DNA of 39,921 nt from an uncultured Methanobrevibacter sp. (lineage in GTDB: Archaea; Methanobacteriota; Methanobacteria; Methanobacteriales; Methanobacteriaceae): positions 1 to 39,921 of the forward strand of contig NZ_CAJOKH010000024.1 of NCBI RefSeq assembly GCF_905235195.1. The letters run 5' to 3'. Below, one piece after another: positions 1 to 7,661 of this stretch. Numbering within the stretch: the stretch's first letter is position 1; every line of letters begins with the position of its first letter. A program made the position numbers and the translations under genes. Under the pieces are notes generated by a model. It had not been told where the DNA came from. It did not search any database and worked only from the letters and a program-made list of their open reading frames with translations.

Positions 1-390
1 TTATGAAAACACCATTATAAAATAAAATTAAATTAATTGAATTTAGTAAAAATAAGAGTTTTGTGCAAGTTTCTCGTACAAAATAATCTAGCACCCTATA
101 AAATAAATTAGAACATACAACGAGTAAAAAAAAATGGATAATGGGAAATAAAGAAAAATATAATATTTAATATTAAAAATAATAAAAAATATATGAAAAC
201 ATGAAAAATAAAAATATAATAAAAAGAATCAATATAAAACAAATAATAATATAATAATATAATAATATAATAAAGAGAATAACTCTAAAATAAAAAAAAT
301 AATTAAAAAAATAATGCAATGAATAAAAAACAAAGAATAAATTTATATTCCATGATTAAATAAGGGATGAGTATTAATCATCGAAAATAA
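1..390. other. AT-rich spacer downstream of sucC
   Basis: No gene is visible. An imperfect 8-bp hairpin (59-66 with 76-83, nine-base loop, one G-T pair) lies near the left edge, and a short 8-bp tandem repeat of ATAATAAT type lies around 245-275. On the minus strand the spacer offers oligo-T tracts just after sucC: T8 opposite 292-299, T7 opposite 305-311, and T9 opposite 126-134. These are the kind of sequence at which archaeal RNA polymerase stops, so the kor-sucC transcript probably ends here. Confidence 0.5.
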
Positions 391-1497
391 TTAATCTAGA
401 GAGTTACAGATTTCAACAGCCTTTTGAGCTGCTTTTTCCATAGACACTTCAAATGGAATACCCGCTTCTTCTAATATTCTTTGACCTTCTTCTTCATTAG
501 TACCTGTAAGTCTGATTACAATAGGAATTTCCCTATTAGCAGATTTTATTGCATCAACAACACCTCGTGCAACATCATCTGCCCTTGTAATTCCACCGAG
601 AACATTTAAAAATACAACTTTAACAGGAGGATAATTTAAAACTAAATTAAGAGCTTTTTTAATAGTCTCTTCAGAAGAACCTCCACCAATATCCAAAAAG
701 GTTGCAGGTTTACCTCCATATAAATTAATCATATCCATACCAGTTAAGGTTAATCCAGCACCATTACCAAGAACTGCAATATCCCCATCAAGTTTTACAA
801 AACCAAAATCTTTAGGTTTAGTACCACTTAATTCAATTAAATCCTTATGTCTAAATGAAGCATCATCCTCCACAATGAGCTTTGCATCTGCAGCAAAAAT
901 ACCCTCTGGTGTAAGTACTAATGGATTAATCTCTACAATATCACAATCATATTTCTTATAAAGATTGACGAGTTTATATATAACTGCTCCAATTTTAGAT
1001 ATAAGTTCTGATTCAACACCCATTTTACAAGCAATCTCACGTGCTTCATAAGGTAAAAATTCATCTAAAGGATTAATATAATATTTAATAATCTTATCAG
1101 GGTTGTTTTTAGCAAGGTTTTCGATTTCTACACCACCTTCAGCACTAGCCATAATAATTGTCTTTTTACTTGTTCTATCGGTAGCAACACTAACATAATA
1201 TTCATTTAAAATATTAGCTTTCTTTTCAACAAGAATATGTTTTACACTTTCACCCTTAATTTTAGAACTTAAAAGTTCTTCAGATAAAGAATATACTTCA
1301 CCAGGATGATTTGCAAATTTAATTCCACCAGCTTTACCTCTTCCACCAACTAAAACTTGAGATTTTAAAGCTACAGCACAACACATATTAGTTGCAATCT
1401 CTACAGCATGTTCTGAATCATAAGCCACATGCCCCTCTAATGTTTCTATACCATTTTCTCTAAAAATCTTTTTTGCAATATGTTCAAAAAATTTCAT
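391..1497 (-). CDS. sucC: Succinyl-CoA synthetase (ADP-forming) beta subunit
   Basis: This is the ATP-grasp subunit of succinyl-CoA synthetase; in a methanogen it would make succinyl-CoA from succinate, ATP and CoA, feeding the neighbouring 2-oxoglutarate synthase. Seen in the 368-residue product: N-terminal ATP-grasp fold with GGRGKAGGIKFA, the metal-binding stretch VEINPLVLTPEG, and the C-terminal CoA-ligase part with LGNGAGLTLTGMD, FLDIGGGSSEE and LGGITRADDVARG. Length is close to bacterial SucC (about 388). I start at the ATG at 1497, because GGGA lies five bases before it, whereas the upstream ATG at 1503 abuts that site. It is the last gene of the kor operon. The alpha subunit sucD is not in the window, so it must lie elsewhere. 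Confidence 0.95.
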   Translation of the reverse strand: MKFFEHIAKKIFRENGIETLEGHVAYDSEHAVEIATNMCCAVALKSQVLVGGRGKAGGIKFANHPGEVYSLSEELLSSKIKGESVKHILVEKKANILNEYYVSVATDRTSKKTIIMASAEGGVEIENLAKNNPDKIIKYYINPLDEFLPYEAREIACKMGVESELISKIGAVIYKLVNLYKKYDCDIVEINPLVLTPEGIFAADAKLIVEDDASFRHKDLIELSGTKPKDFGFVKLDGDIAVLGNGAGLTLTGMDMINLYGGKPATFLDIGGGSSEETIKKALNLVLNYPPVKVVFLNVLGGITRADDVARGVVDAIKSANREIPIVIRLTGTNEEEGQRILEEAGIPFEVSMEKAAQKAVEICNSLD

Positions 1498-1547
1498 ATA
1501 CATCCCTTTATTAAATACTAACTTTATATTATAAAAATTCTAAAAGT

Positions 1548-2099
1548 TTAATTATCTATTAAATTTAATCCTGCTTCAAAAGCTTCTATGTTCTTCTTTT
1601 CAGTTCCTTTTGGAACACTATCTAAAATAGCTTTACGAGCAGCTTCTTCAGATACAATACCTGTTGCTTTAACAATTGCGCCTATCATAACAATATTTGC
1701 AACAATTTTAAGACCAATATCATTTACAGCAGTTCTTGTTACAGGAGCTTCATAAACATTAATTTCTCGTTTATCAATAAACTCTTGAATTTCATCTAAA
1801 TCCACCATATCAGGATCAACAATAAGAATTCCTTTCTTATTTAAATCTCCTAAATATTTTATTAAAGCTTCATGAGATAATGCAACAAAAACATCCGGAT
1901 TTTCAACTTTAGGATAATCAATTTCCTCATCACTAATAACAACTTCACATTTAGAAGCCCCTCCACGAGCTTCAGGACCATAAGATTGGGTTTGTACCGC
2001 TTCAAGATTATCAAATAAAGAAGCAGCTTTTCCTATAATGATACCTGCTAAAATAATACCTTGGCCACCAAAACCTCCAAATCTAATTTCATTTCTCAT
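1548..2099 (-). CDS. korC: 2-oxoglutarate:ferredoxin oxidoreductase, gamma subunit
   Basis: Gamma subunit of 2-oxoglutarate synthase, which joins succinyl-CoA and CO2 using reduced ferredoxin, or runs in reverse, in the cytoplasm. The 183-residue product opens with the family signature GFGGQGIILAGIIIGKAA and then has QTQSYGPEARGG, both typical of the gamma domain that helps bind CoA. A clear AAGGAG site lies seven bases upstream of the ATG at 2099. It follows korB by 28 bases and precedes sucC by 50 bases on the same strand, so it sits inside one operon. Length is normal for the family. No unusual residues were noticed. Confidence 0.93.
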   Translation of the reverse strand: MRNEIRFGGFGGQGIILAGIIIGKAASLFDNLEAVQTQSYGPEARGGASKCEVVISDEEIDYPKVENPDVFVALSHEALIKYLGDLNKKGILIVDPDMVDLDEIQEFIDKREINVYEAPVTRTAVNDIGLKIVANIVMIGAIVKATGIVSEEAARKAILDSVPKGTEKKNIEAFEAGLNLIDN

Positions 2100-2127
2100 T
2101 ATATAAACTCCTTAATTATTATTCTCC

Positions 2128-3039
2128 TTATTTATCAAAAGAATTTAAAAAAGCTGATCGTCTAATGGTTTCATGACCATATAATTCTTTAGATAATTCT
2201 TGAAGATTATCTGTAAATTCAGGACTATCTTTATTAACAAATTCACCAACAACAATTTTATCTTTAAGCTCATAATCGCTTAAACCTTTAGCATTATTAA
2301 TGTAGATTGTTGATTCCTTAATATGATTTACCATTTCTACAGCCTGCTTCATTTTATTTTTTCTTCCAAAATAAGTTGGACATTGTGAAAAAATTTCAAT
2401 AAATGAAAATCCATTATTTTTTAAACCCCTTTCAATTGATTTAACAGCACTTTCAACTTGAGCTGTAGTCCATCTTGCAACATAAGTTGCACCTGCTGAT
2501 TCAACAAGTTCTGCTAAGTGAAATGGCTTATCTCTATTTCCATATGGAGCAGTTGAACCAAAACTTCCTTTAGGTGACGTTGGACTAATTTGACCACCGG
2601 TCATTCCATAAATATTATTATTAATACAGATAACAGTTAAATTAATATTTCTTCTTGCAGCATGAATTAAATGATTTCCACCAATAGATGCACAATCTCC
2701 ATCACCTGTAAAGACAACTACATCCAAATCTGGATTTGAAACCTTAAGACCTGTTGCAAAGGAAATTGACCTTCCATGAGTAGTGTGTAAAGAGTCACAT
2801 TTTACATAACCTGGAATTCTTGAAGAACATCCAATACCTGAAACCATTGCAAGATTGTTAAAATCAATACCTGCTTTTTCCATACCTTTAAAGAATGTGT
2901 TTATAATAGTACCATTACCACATCCTGGACAGAAAATATGAGGAAGCCTATCTTCTCTTAAGTATTGAATAAATGGAGCTTTTACTCTTTCTGTCTTTTC
3001 ATAATTATCTTCAATAGTATATTCATCAATTTCAGACAT
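2128..3039 (-). CDS. korB: 2-oxoglutarate:ferredoxin oxidoreductase, beta subunit
   Basis: Thiamine-diphosphate subunit of 2-oxoglutarate synthase. Visible are CPGCGNGTI near the N-terminus, the ThDP/Mg motif GDGDCASIGGNHLIHAARR, and the closing NNNIYGMTGGQ. The product is about 303 residues. A longer reading from GTG at 3048 is possible, but that GTG is part of the GGAGGTG ribosome binding site; the ATG at 3039 has that site six bases upstream and is preferred. The binding site itself lies within the last codons of korA, and only one base separates the korA stop from this ATG, so the two are probably translationally coupled. Confidence 0.94.
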   Translation of the reverse strand: MSEIDEYTIEDNYEKTERVKAPFIQYLREDRLPHIFCPGCGNGTIINTFFKGMEKAGIDFNNLAMVSGIGCSSRIPGYVKCDSLHTTHGRSISFATGLKVSNPDLDVVVFTGDGDCASIGGNHLIHAARRNINLTVICINNNIYGMTGGQISPTSPKGSFGSTAPYGNRDKPFHLAELVESAGATYVARWTTAQVESAVKSIERGLKNNGFSFIEIFSQCPTYFGRKNKMKQAVEMVNHIKESTIYINNAKGLSDYELKDKIVVGEFVNKDSPEFTDNLQELSKELYGHETIRRSAFLNSFDK

Positions 3040-3040
3040 T

Positions 3041-4174
3041 TTATGCACCTCCTACTGATTTAATAGCCTTTAATATTTCTCTAGGACTATGTAATGCACC
3101 ACCAATAACAGGAACAAGTTTAACTTTACAACGACCTGCTACTACCCTTTCAACCTCATGAGACATTTGACCTAAGTTCATCTCAGGAACAATAATAGCT
3201 TTAGCTTGATCTGCAATTTGATCTATTTCTTCCACAGGCAAAGGCCATGGAGTATCTATTTTTAAAAGACCTGCTTTAACTCCTTCCTCACGTGCTTTTT
3301 CTACAGCAGTAATAGAACTTCTAACAGGCGCCCCATAAGCAACCACAATAATATCTGCATCTTCTAATTGATTTTTTTGAACATGAACAATTTTATCCCT
3401 ATTTTTTAAGATTTTATTACATAATCTTTTTACAAGTCTTGTATGAGTCAATGGGTCATTAGTATCTGGATAACCCCTTTCATCATGAGTAAGACCAGTT
3501 ACATGAATATCATATCCATCACCAAATGCAGGCATTGGATTGGTTGCATTTTTTCTATTTTTAAATGGAAGGAATTTATCTAAATCCATTGTAGGTTCTT
3601 TTCTTTCTTTAATCTTTACAGTATCAGGAATAGTAATTTTTTCTCTCATATGACCAATAGATTCTTCAGTCATTAAAAATACTGGAACCCTAAATTTTTC
3701 AGCTAAATTAAAAGCTTTAATAGTAAAGTCATAATATTCTTGAACAGATGAAGGTGCAAGAGCTATAGGTTCATAATCCCCATGAGAACCCCAACGTGCT
3801 TGCATCATATCAGATTGACTTGCCATAGTAGGTTGACCTGTAGAAGGTGAACCTCTTTGAACATCTACAACAACAAGAGGAGTTTCACTCATAAATGCAT
3901 AACCTAAATTTTCCATCATAAGAGATAATCCAGGACCACTTGTTGCAGTCATAGCTTTACTACCCCCCCAACTAGCACCAATAACTGCACCTATAGATGC
4001 AATTTCATCCTCCATTTGTACGAAAGATCCCCCATATTTAGGAAGTAATCTAGCTAAATTTTCAGCTACTTCAGTTGATGGTGTAATAGGATAACCTGCA
4101 AAGAATCGGCAACCTCCTCTTATTGCACCTAGTGCACAAGCTTCATTACCTTGAACAAATAAATTTTCAACCAT
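3041..4174 (-). CDS. korA: 2-oxoglutarate:ferredoxin oxidoreductase, alpha subunit
   Basis: Alpha subunit of 2-oxoglutarate synthase, 377 residues, carrying the pyrimidine-binding (PP) domain first and a transketolase C-terminal-like domain last. Motifs seen include QGNEACALGAI and FFAGYPITPSTEVAE at the N-terminus, MEDEIASIGAVIGASWGG, and TSGPGLSLMMENLGYA. The substrate class is taken from the KorDABC organisation with a separate small ferredoxin subunit and linkage to sucC; a 2-oxoacid synthase for another acid is less likely. The start is well set: GGAGGT lies six bases before the ATG at 4174. It is second in the operon after korD. Confidence 0.93.
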   Translation of the reverse strand: MVENLFVQGNEACALGAIRGGCRFFAGYPITPSTEVAENLARLLPKYGGSFVQMEDEIASIGAVIGASWGGSKAMTATSGPGLSLMMENLGYAFMSETPLVVVDVQRGSPSTGQPTMASQSDMMQARWGSHGDYEPIALAPSSVQEYYDFTIKAFNLAEKFRVPVFLMTEESIGHMREKITIPDTVKIKERKEPTMDLDKFLPFKNRKNATNPMPAFGDGYDIHVTGLTHDERGYPDTNDPLTHTRLVKRLCNKILKNRDKIVHVQKNQLEDADIIVVAYGAPVRSSITAVEKAREEGVKAGLLKIDTPWPLPVEEIDQIADQAKAIIVPEMNLGQMSHEVERVVAGRCKVKLVPVIGGALHSPREILKAIKSVGGA

Positions 4175-4231
4175 TTCATAACCTCCATAAAATATATAAC
4201 TAAATTATACAGATAATTTTTCAAATCTTGT

Positions 4232-4501
4232 TTAACTATGCTTTTGTTTTGCAAAATTAGGATTAAATGCAAAGGTATTATTTTTACTCATCCACCAATT
4301 CCTTTCAATATCCACACTAATTGCTTGATCTGGACATACAAGTTCACATTCTTTGCAATTTGAACAATTTTTTTCATTGGCAGGATAAGGTAAAAGAACT
4401 TCTTTCTTATTAGGCATGTCACTAACTACATAAACATGCTTATGACATGTATTTACACATAATAGACAGCCCTTACATAAATCCGGATCAATATATATCA
4501 T
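4232..4501 (-). CDS. korD: 2-oxoglutarate:ferredoxin oxidoreductase, ferredoxin-like delta subunit
   Basis: Small (89 residues) polyferredoxin subunit that passes electrons between ferredoxin and the catalytic KorAB pair. Two [4Fe-4S] motifs are visible: CKGCLLCVNTC near residue 9 and CSNCKECELVCP near residue 46. In the first the residue after the fourth cysteine is His rather than the usual Pro. GGAGAT lies just upstream of the ATG at 4501. It is the first gene of the minus-strand operon korD-A-B-C-sucC, and its promoter must lie in the roughly 100-base spacer shared with fumB. Confidence 0.92.
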   Translation of the reverse strand: MIYIDPDLCKGCLLCVNTCHKHVYVVSDMPNKKEVLLPYPANEKNCSNCKECELVCPDQAISVDIERNWWMSKNNTFAFNPNFAKQKHS

Positions 4502-4552
4502 AAAAATCTCCTAAATTAATCTAAATATAAATTTATTTCAACTTTATATTAT

Positions 4553-4566
4553 GATAATATATATTC
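4553..4566 (-). promoter_or_regulatory. Candidate TATA box for the kor operon
   Basis: Read on the minus strand, a TATATATT element lies about 55 bases before the korD start. That would place a transcription start about 25-30 bases ahead of korD, leaving room for the GGAGAT site. In DNA this AT-rich, such matches arise often by chance, so this is a positional guess only. Confidence 0.3.
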
Positions 4567-4714
4567 ATAAACATTTAAATAATTTATTAAATTAAATAAA
4601 TTTTAAACATTGTTATATAATATAAAATATGAAATTTTAAAAAATAAAGTTAATAATAAAATATTTAAATATGATTTAATTTTATTTAAAAATTTTATAA
4701 TAGATTTTGATAAA

Positions 4715-5212
4715 ATGATTAAAATAAAAACACCACTTAATGATGACGACATCCTAAATCTTAAATTAAATGACAAGCTTTTAATAAGTGGAACAATCTA
4801 TACTGGCCGTGATACAGTACTTCCAAAACTCGTAGATTTACTTGAAAGAAAAGTAAAATTAGACATAAATATTCAAGGAAGTGGCATAATGCACACTGCC
4901 GTAAGTGATGCAGGTATTGCAACTACAAGCTCAAACAAAAAGGAAATAGAATCAAGTATTGGACCTTTATCTAAACATGGTATTAAAGTACATATTGGAA
5001 AAGGAGCATTAAGTGATAAAACAAAAAGGGAACTTGAAAAATATAATTCTACATACCTAGTATCCCCACCAGTAGCTGCACTTTTAACAGATTGTATAAT
5101 AAAAAAAGAATGTGTAATGTTTGAAGAAGAAGGTATAGAAGGGTGTTTTAAACTTCAAGTTAAAGATTTACCTGCTGTTGTTACAATAGTTAATGGAAAA
5201 AGTATTTATTAA
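4715..5212 (+). CDS. fumB: Class I fumarate hydratase, beta subunit
   Basis: C-terminal (beta) half of the two-subunit, oxygen-sensitive iron-sulfur fumarase found in methanogens; it interconverts malate and fumarate. The product begins MIKIKTPLNDDDI and contains SGTIYTGRD, then a region ending SIGPLSKHGIKVHIGKGAL, and VSPPVAALLTDCI, all as in archaeal FumB. An in-frame reading from TTG at 4610 would add 35 Asn/Lys/Ile-rich residues with no family counterpart, so I start at the ATG at 4715 (165 residues); no strong ribosome binding site is visible. The alpha subunit with the cluster cysteines is not in the window. Divergent placement next to kor-sucC fits the reductive TCA branch. Confidence 0.85.
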   Translation: MIKIKTPLNDDDILNLKLNDKLLISGTIYTGRDTVLPKLVDLLERKVKLDINIQGSGIMHTAVSDAGIATTSSNKKEIESSIGPLSKHGIKVHIGKGALSDKTKRELEKYNSTYLVSPPVAALLTDCIIKKECVMFEEEGIEGCFKLQVKDLPAVVTIVNGKSIY

Positions 5213-5313
5213 TGTTTAGTTTAAAAAATATTTTAAAATAAAAATTTGCAAATAAATTATTACTTTCCATATACTCACCCCATATTTAAATATTTGAAAA
5301 CTAATTCTAAATT

Positions 5314-6462
5314 ATGCAAAGAAAAGGAATGGCAAATTTACCCATACATGGAGGGCATGCACCAAGATGGTTATGGAACAGAATGGTTAAATTATCAAAG
5401 GCCATTAGCGAAGTTATTCTTGAGGAATATGGGCAAAAAGAATTTTTAGAGAGAATATCAAATCCATACTGGTTTCAGAGCTTTTCATGTGTTATTGGAT
5501 TTGATTGGCACTCATCAGGTACAACGACTACAACATGTGGTGCCCTAAGAGCTGCACTAAATGAAGAAGACCATGGTATAGTTGTGCTTGGAGGCAAAGG
5601 TAAAAATTCCTTAAAAACACCGAAACAACTTGAAAATAAAGGAGAATATTTTAATTTTAAAGACAAACAGATTGATGATTTAATTAAAAGTTCTCGTCTA
5701 ACTGCAAAAATAGATAATTCCTGTATTCAAGACACTTACACCTTATATCAACATAATTTCTTTTTAACTGAAAAAGGCAGTTGGGCTGTAGTTCAACAGG
5801 GAATGAACTTAGATGAAAAATATGCAAGAAGATATCATTGGATGAGCGATGAATTTGATAAATTCCTTGAAGATCCCCATACAGCAATAAGTTGTGATAA
5901 AAAGGAAAATGAAACCTTAAATATGGCATCAAAAGAAAGTAGTCAGGTACAAAAAATAAGTCTTGATTTGATTAATGATAATCCAGACCATTTACGTAAA
6001 TATTTTAGAAACAAAGACCCTAATCAGACAAGTTTAATGGATTTTATGAAAGATTCAGATAAAGATTTCAGTGGTTTTAATCTTCAAGAATCTTTAACTC
6101 TTCCCTCCCATCACCCCATATATAAAATGGATATGAACGATAGAGAATTTGAAGTTTTAAAAAATGCATATGAACTCCAAGTAGAAAAATATGAAGATTT
6201 GATTATGCTTAAAGGAATAGGCCCTAAAAAAATAAGAGCCCTTGCACTAATTAGTGATATAATATATGGAGAGAAAGCAAGTTGGAGAGATCCTGTAAAA
6301 TATAGTTTTGCACATGGAGGAAAAGATGGTTTTCCATATCCTGTAGATAGAGAAACCTATGACCATTCAATTGAAACAATGAAAGACGCTTTATATCAAG
6401 CAAAACTTGATGATGATGAACGATTATCAGCAGTTAAACGATTAAATAAATATATGAATTAA
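5314..6462 (+). CDS. DUF763 domain-containing protein
   Basis: Member of the DUF763 family found in many archaea and some bacteria; biochemical role not established to my knowledge. Seen: the opening MQRKGMANLPIHGGHAPRW, then GFDWHSSGTTTTTCGAL, LGGKGKNSLKTP, and a C-terminal block containing LKGIGPKKIRALALISD, which looks like a helix-hairpin-helix element, followed by FAHGGKDGFPYPVDR. The hairpin-like piece hints at nucleic-acid contact, but this is inference. Length 382 is normal. No good ribosome binding site precedes the ATG at 5314; the start is chosen because the family begins with this Arg/Lys-Gly and HGG pattern. Confidence 0.85.
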   Translation: MQRKGMANLPIHGGHAPRWLWNRMVKLSKAISEVILEEYGQKEFLERISNPYWFQSFSCVIGFDWHSSGTTTTTCGALRAALNEEDHGIVVLGGKGKNSLKTPKQLENKGEYFNFKDKQIDDLIKSSRLTAKIDNSCIQDTYTLYQHNFFLTEKGSWAVVQQGMNLDEKYARRYHWMSDEFDKFLEDPHTAISCDKKENETLNMASKESSQVQKISLDLINDNPDHLRKYFRNKDPNQTSLMDFMKDSDKDFSGFNLQESLTLPSHHPIYKMDMNDREFEVLKNAYELQVEKYEDLIMLKGIGPKKIRALALISDIIYGEKASWRDPVKYSFAHGGKDGFPYPVDRETYDHSIETMKDALYQAKLDDDERLSAVKRLNKYMN

Positions 6463-6520
6463 TGTTTTATTAAAAGGTAAATAGAAGTATAAAAAGAGAA
6501 TGAAATAAATTTTTGATGAA

Positions 6521-6646
6521 AGATAAAAAAAAGTTTAAATTAAATATAATAACGGCAATAAAAATTAAAATCCCTATTAAAAAAGATAAAGAAGTTTAAA
6601 TTAAAATAATAAAGCCCATAAAAATTAAACTAATAAAAAAAGGTAA
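6521..6646. repeat. Two-copy imperfect 63-bp direct repeat between convergent genes
   Basis: Two adjacent copies (6521-6583 and 6584-6646) share AGATAAA, AGTTTAAATTAAA and AAAAATTAAA in the same order, with substitutions and small indels between them. The copies sit between the convergent ends of the DUF763 gene and trm56. They look like a decayed local tandem duplication rather than a mobile element. Confidence 0.6.
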
Positions 6647-6668
6647 AAAAGTTAATAATTAAATAAAG

Positions 6669-7211
6669 TTAAAATTTATTTTCTTCATGAATATTGACAT
6701 TTTTTCCATGAAGTGTTGGAATAACCTCAAATACAGGGTCCTCAAATTCAAAATCAAATTCTGCCCCATCCATAAGCAGATGCTGGAAAACTGCAAGTGC
6801 AGCAACTTCAGAGTGAGGTTGTGTTGTAACAGAAACATTCCAATCTGCATTTTTATAGATTTTAGAAGGTACTTTACTACCTCCAACAATAATTAATAAA
6901 TCCCTATCTTCACTACGGACTTCATCAACTATTTTATGTGCCTGTTCACCATACATTGTCAAATGTACTATTTTTCCACCAACGTTTTGCCAGTTTTTAA
7001 TAAGTGCCAAATAATCATGAACATACTCTACATTAAATTTTCCACCCCAACGGCTTACAATATCTGCAACATTATCCATTAAATGAGTATCTTCTTCACC
7101 ACTTAACCAAACCTTATCAGCACCAAAGGCTCTTGCTGTTAGACACACATGAGTAGTTATACGTGTATCTCTACCTATTCTATGATCTAATCTTAAAACA
7201 TGAATTCTCAT
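6669..7211 (-). CDS. trm56: tRNA (cytidine(56)-2'-O)-methyltransferase, aTrm56 family
   Basis: Archaeal SPOUT-class enzyme that methylates the ribose 2'-O of C56 in the T-loop of tRNA with S-adenosylmethionine. The 180-residue product starts MRIHVLRLDHRIGRDTR, has TTHVCLTARAFGADKVWLSG and the SPOUT knot region LLIIVGGSKVPSKIYKNAD followed by SVTTQPHSEVAALAVFQH. Length and motif order match the family. An AGAGGAT site precedes the ATG at 7211. It stands alone, convergent with the DUF763 gene and divergent from the trp operon. This enzyme is an archaeal marker and supports the taxonomic call. Confidence 0.9.
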   Translation of the reverse strand: MRIHVLRLDHRIGRDTRITTHVCLTARAFGADKVWLSGEEDTHLMDNVADIVSRWGGKFNVEYVHDYLALIKNWQNVGGKIVHLTMYGEQAHKIVDEVRSEDRDLLIIVGGSKVPSKIYKNADWNVSVTTQPHSEVAALAVFQHLLMDGAEFDFEFEDPVFEVIPTLHGKNVNIHEENKF

Positions 7212-7661
7212 AAATAATCCTCTCTAATAATAGAATATTATATACAATTTTTAAAATATGAAAAATACTTTTTATCATTATTCGGACTGTATAAATTTTT
7301 TAAAAAATGTATTTAATAAATAAAAATATTTAAAATCTTATTGTTCTTTTTAAATATTTAAATAATTATTATTTTTTAATTTTTAAAAAAAAAATCTAAT
7401 ACTTTTATAATTATTTATTTTTTAATAGTTTAAAAGTTTTTAATTAAAACCTCAATATTACATAATTTAAAAAAGACATATCAAAAAAAATATTCTATAA
7501 TGTACAAAAATATACAACAAAGTTTTAAATAGTACCTTGAAAATATTATTTATTAAAAAGATTTAGTCAAGACAAATTTAAAAAAAATATATAAATTAAC
7601 AAAATATGTATTTTTTTAAAAATTGAAGTATAAGCGATATTTTAAAAATTGAGGTTTTAAA
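7212..7661. promoter_or_regulatory. Divergent control region between trm56 and trpE
   Basis: A 450-base spacer, over 85 percent A+T by eye, holding promoters for trm56 (minus) and the trp operon (plus). A TATATAAAT element at 7588-7596 is about 65 bases before the trpE ATG and would give a short leader. The palindrome TGTACA occurs at 7501-7506, followed by a near match TATACA at 7511-7516; TGTACA is the box bound by TrpY in Methanothermobacter. One exact box is not significant in this base composition. No leader peptide with tandem Trp codons or clear attenuator hairpin was seen. Confidence 0.4.
7588..7596 (+). promoter_or_regulatory. Candidate TATA box of the trp operon
   Basis: TATATAAAT preceded by an A-rich stretch that could act as the TFB-recognition element. 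Spacing to the trpE start (66 bases to the ATG) is reasonable for an archaeal promoter with a leader of about 40 bases containing the GAGGT ribosome binding site at 7651-7655. Confidence 0.4.

Noticed and set aside
5246-5449. Short open frame overlapping the start of the DUF763 gene
   Set aside because: It overlaps the conserved DUF763 N-terminus in another frame and encodes nothing recognisable.
5475-5932. Two minus-strand open frames inside the DUF763 gene
   Set aside because: Opposite-strand shadows of a well-supported gene, no ribosome binding site or conserved motif.
6659-6896. Open frames on both strands overlapping trm56
   Set aside because: Shadow frames; trm56 has a full set of family motifs on the minus strand.
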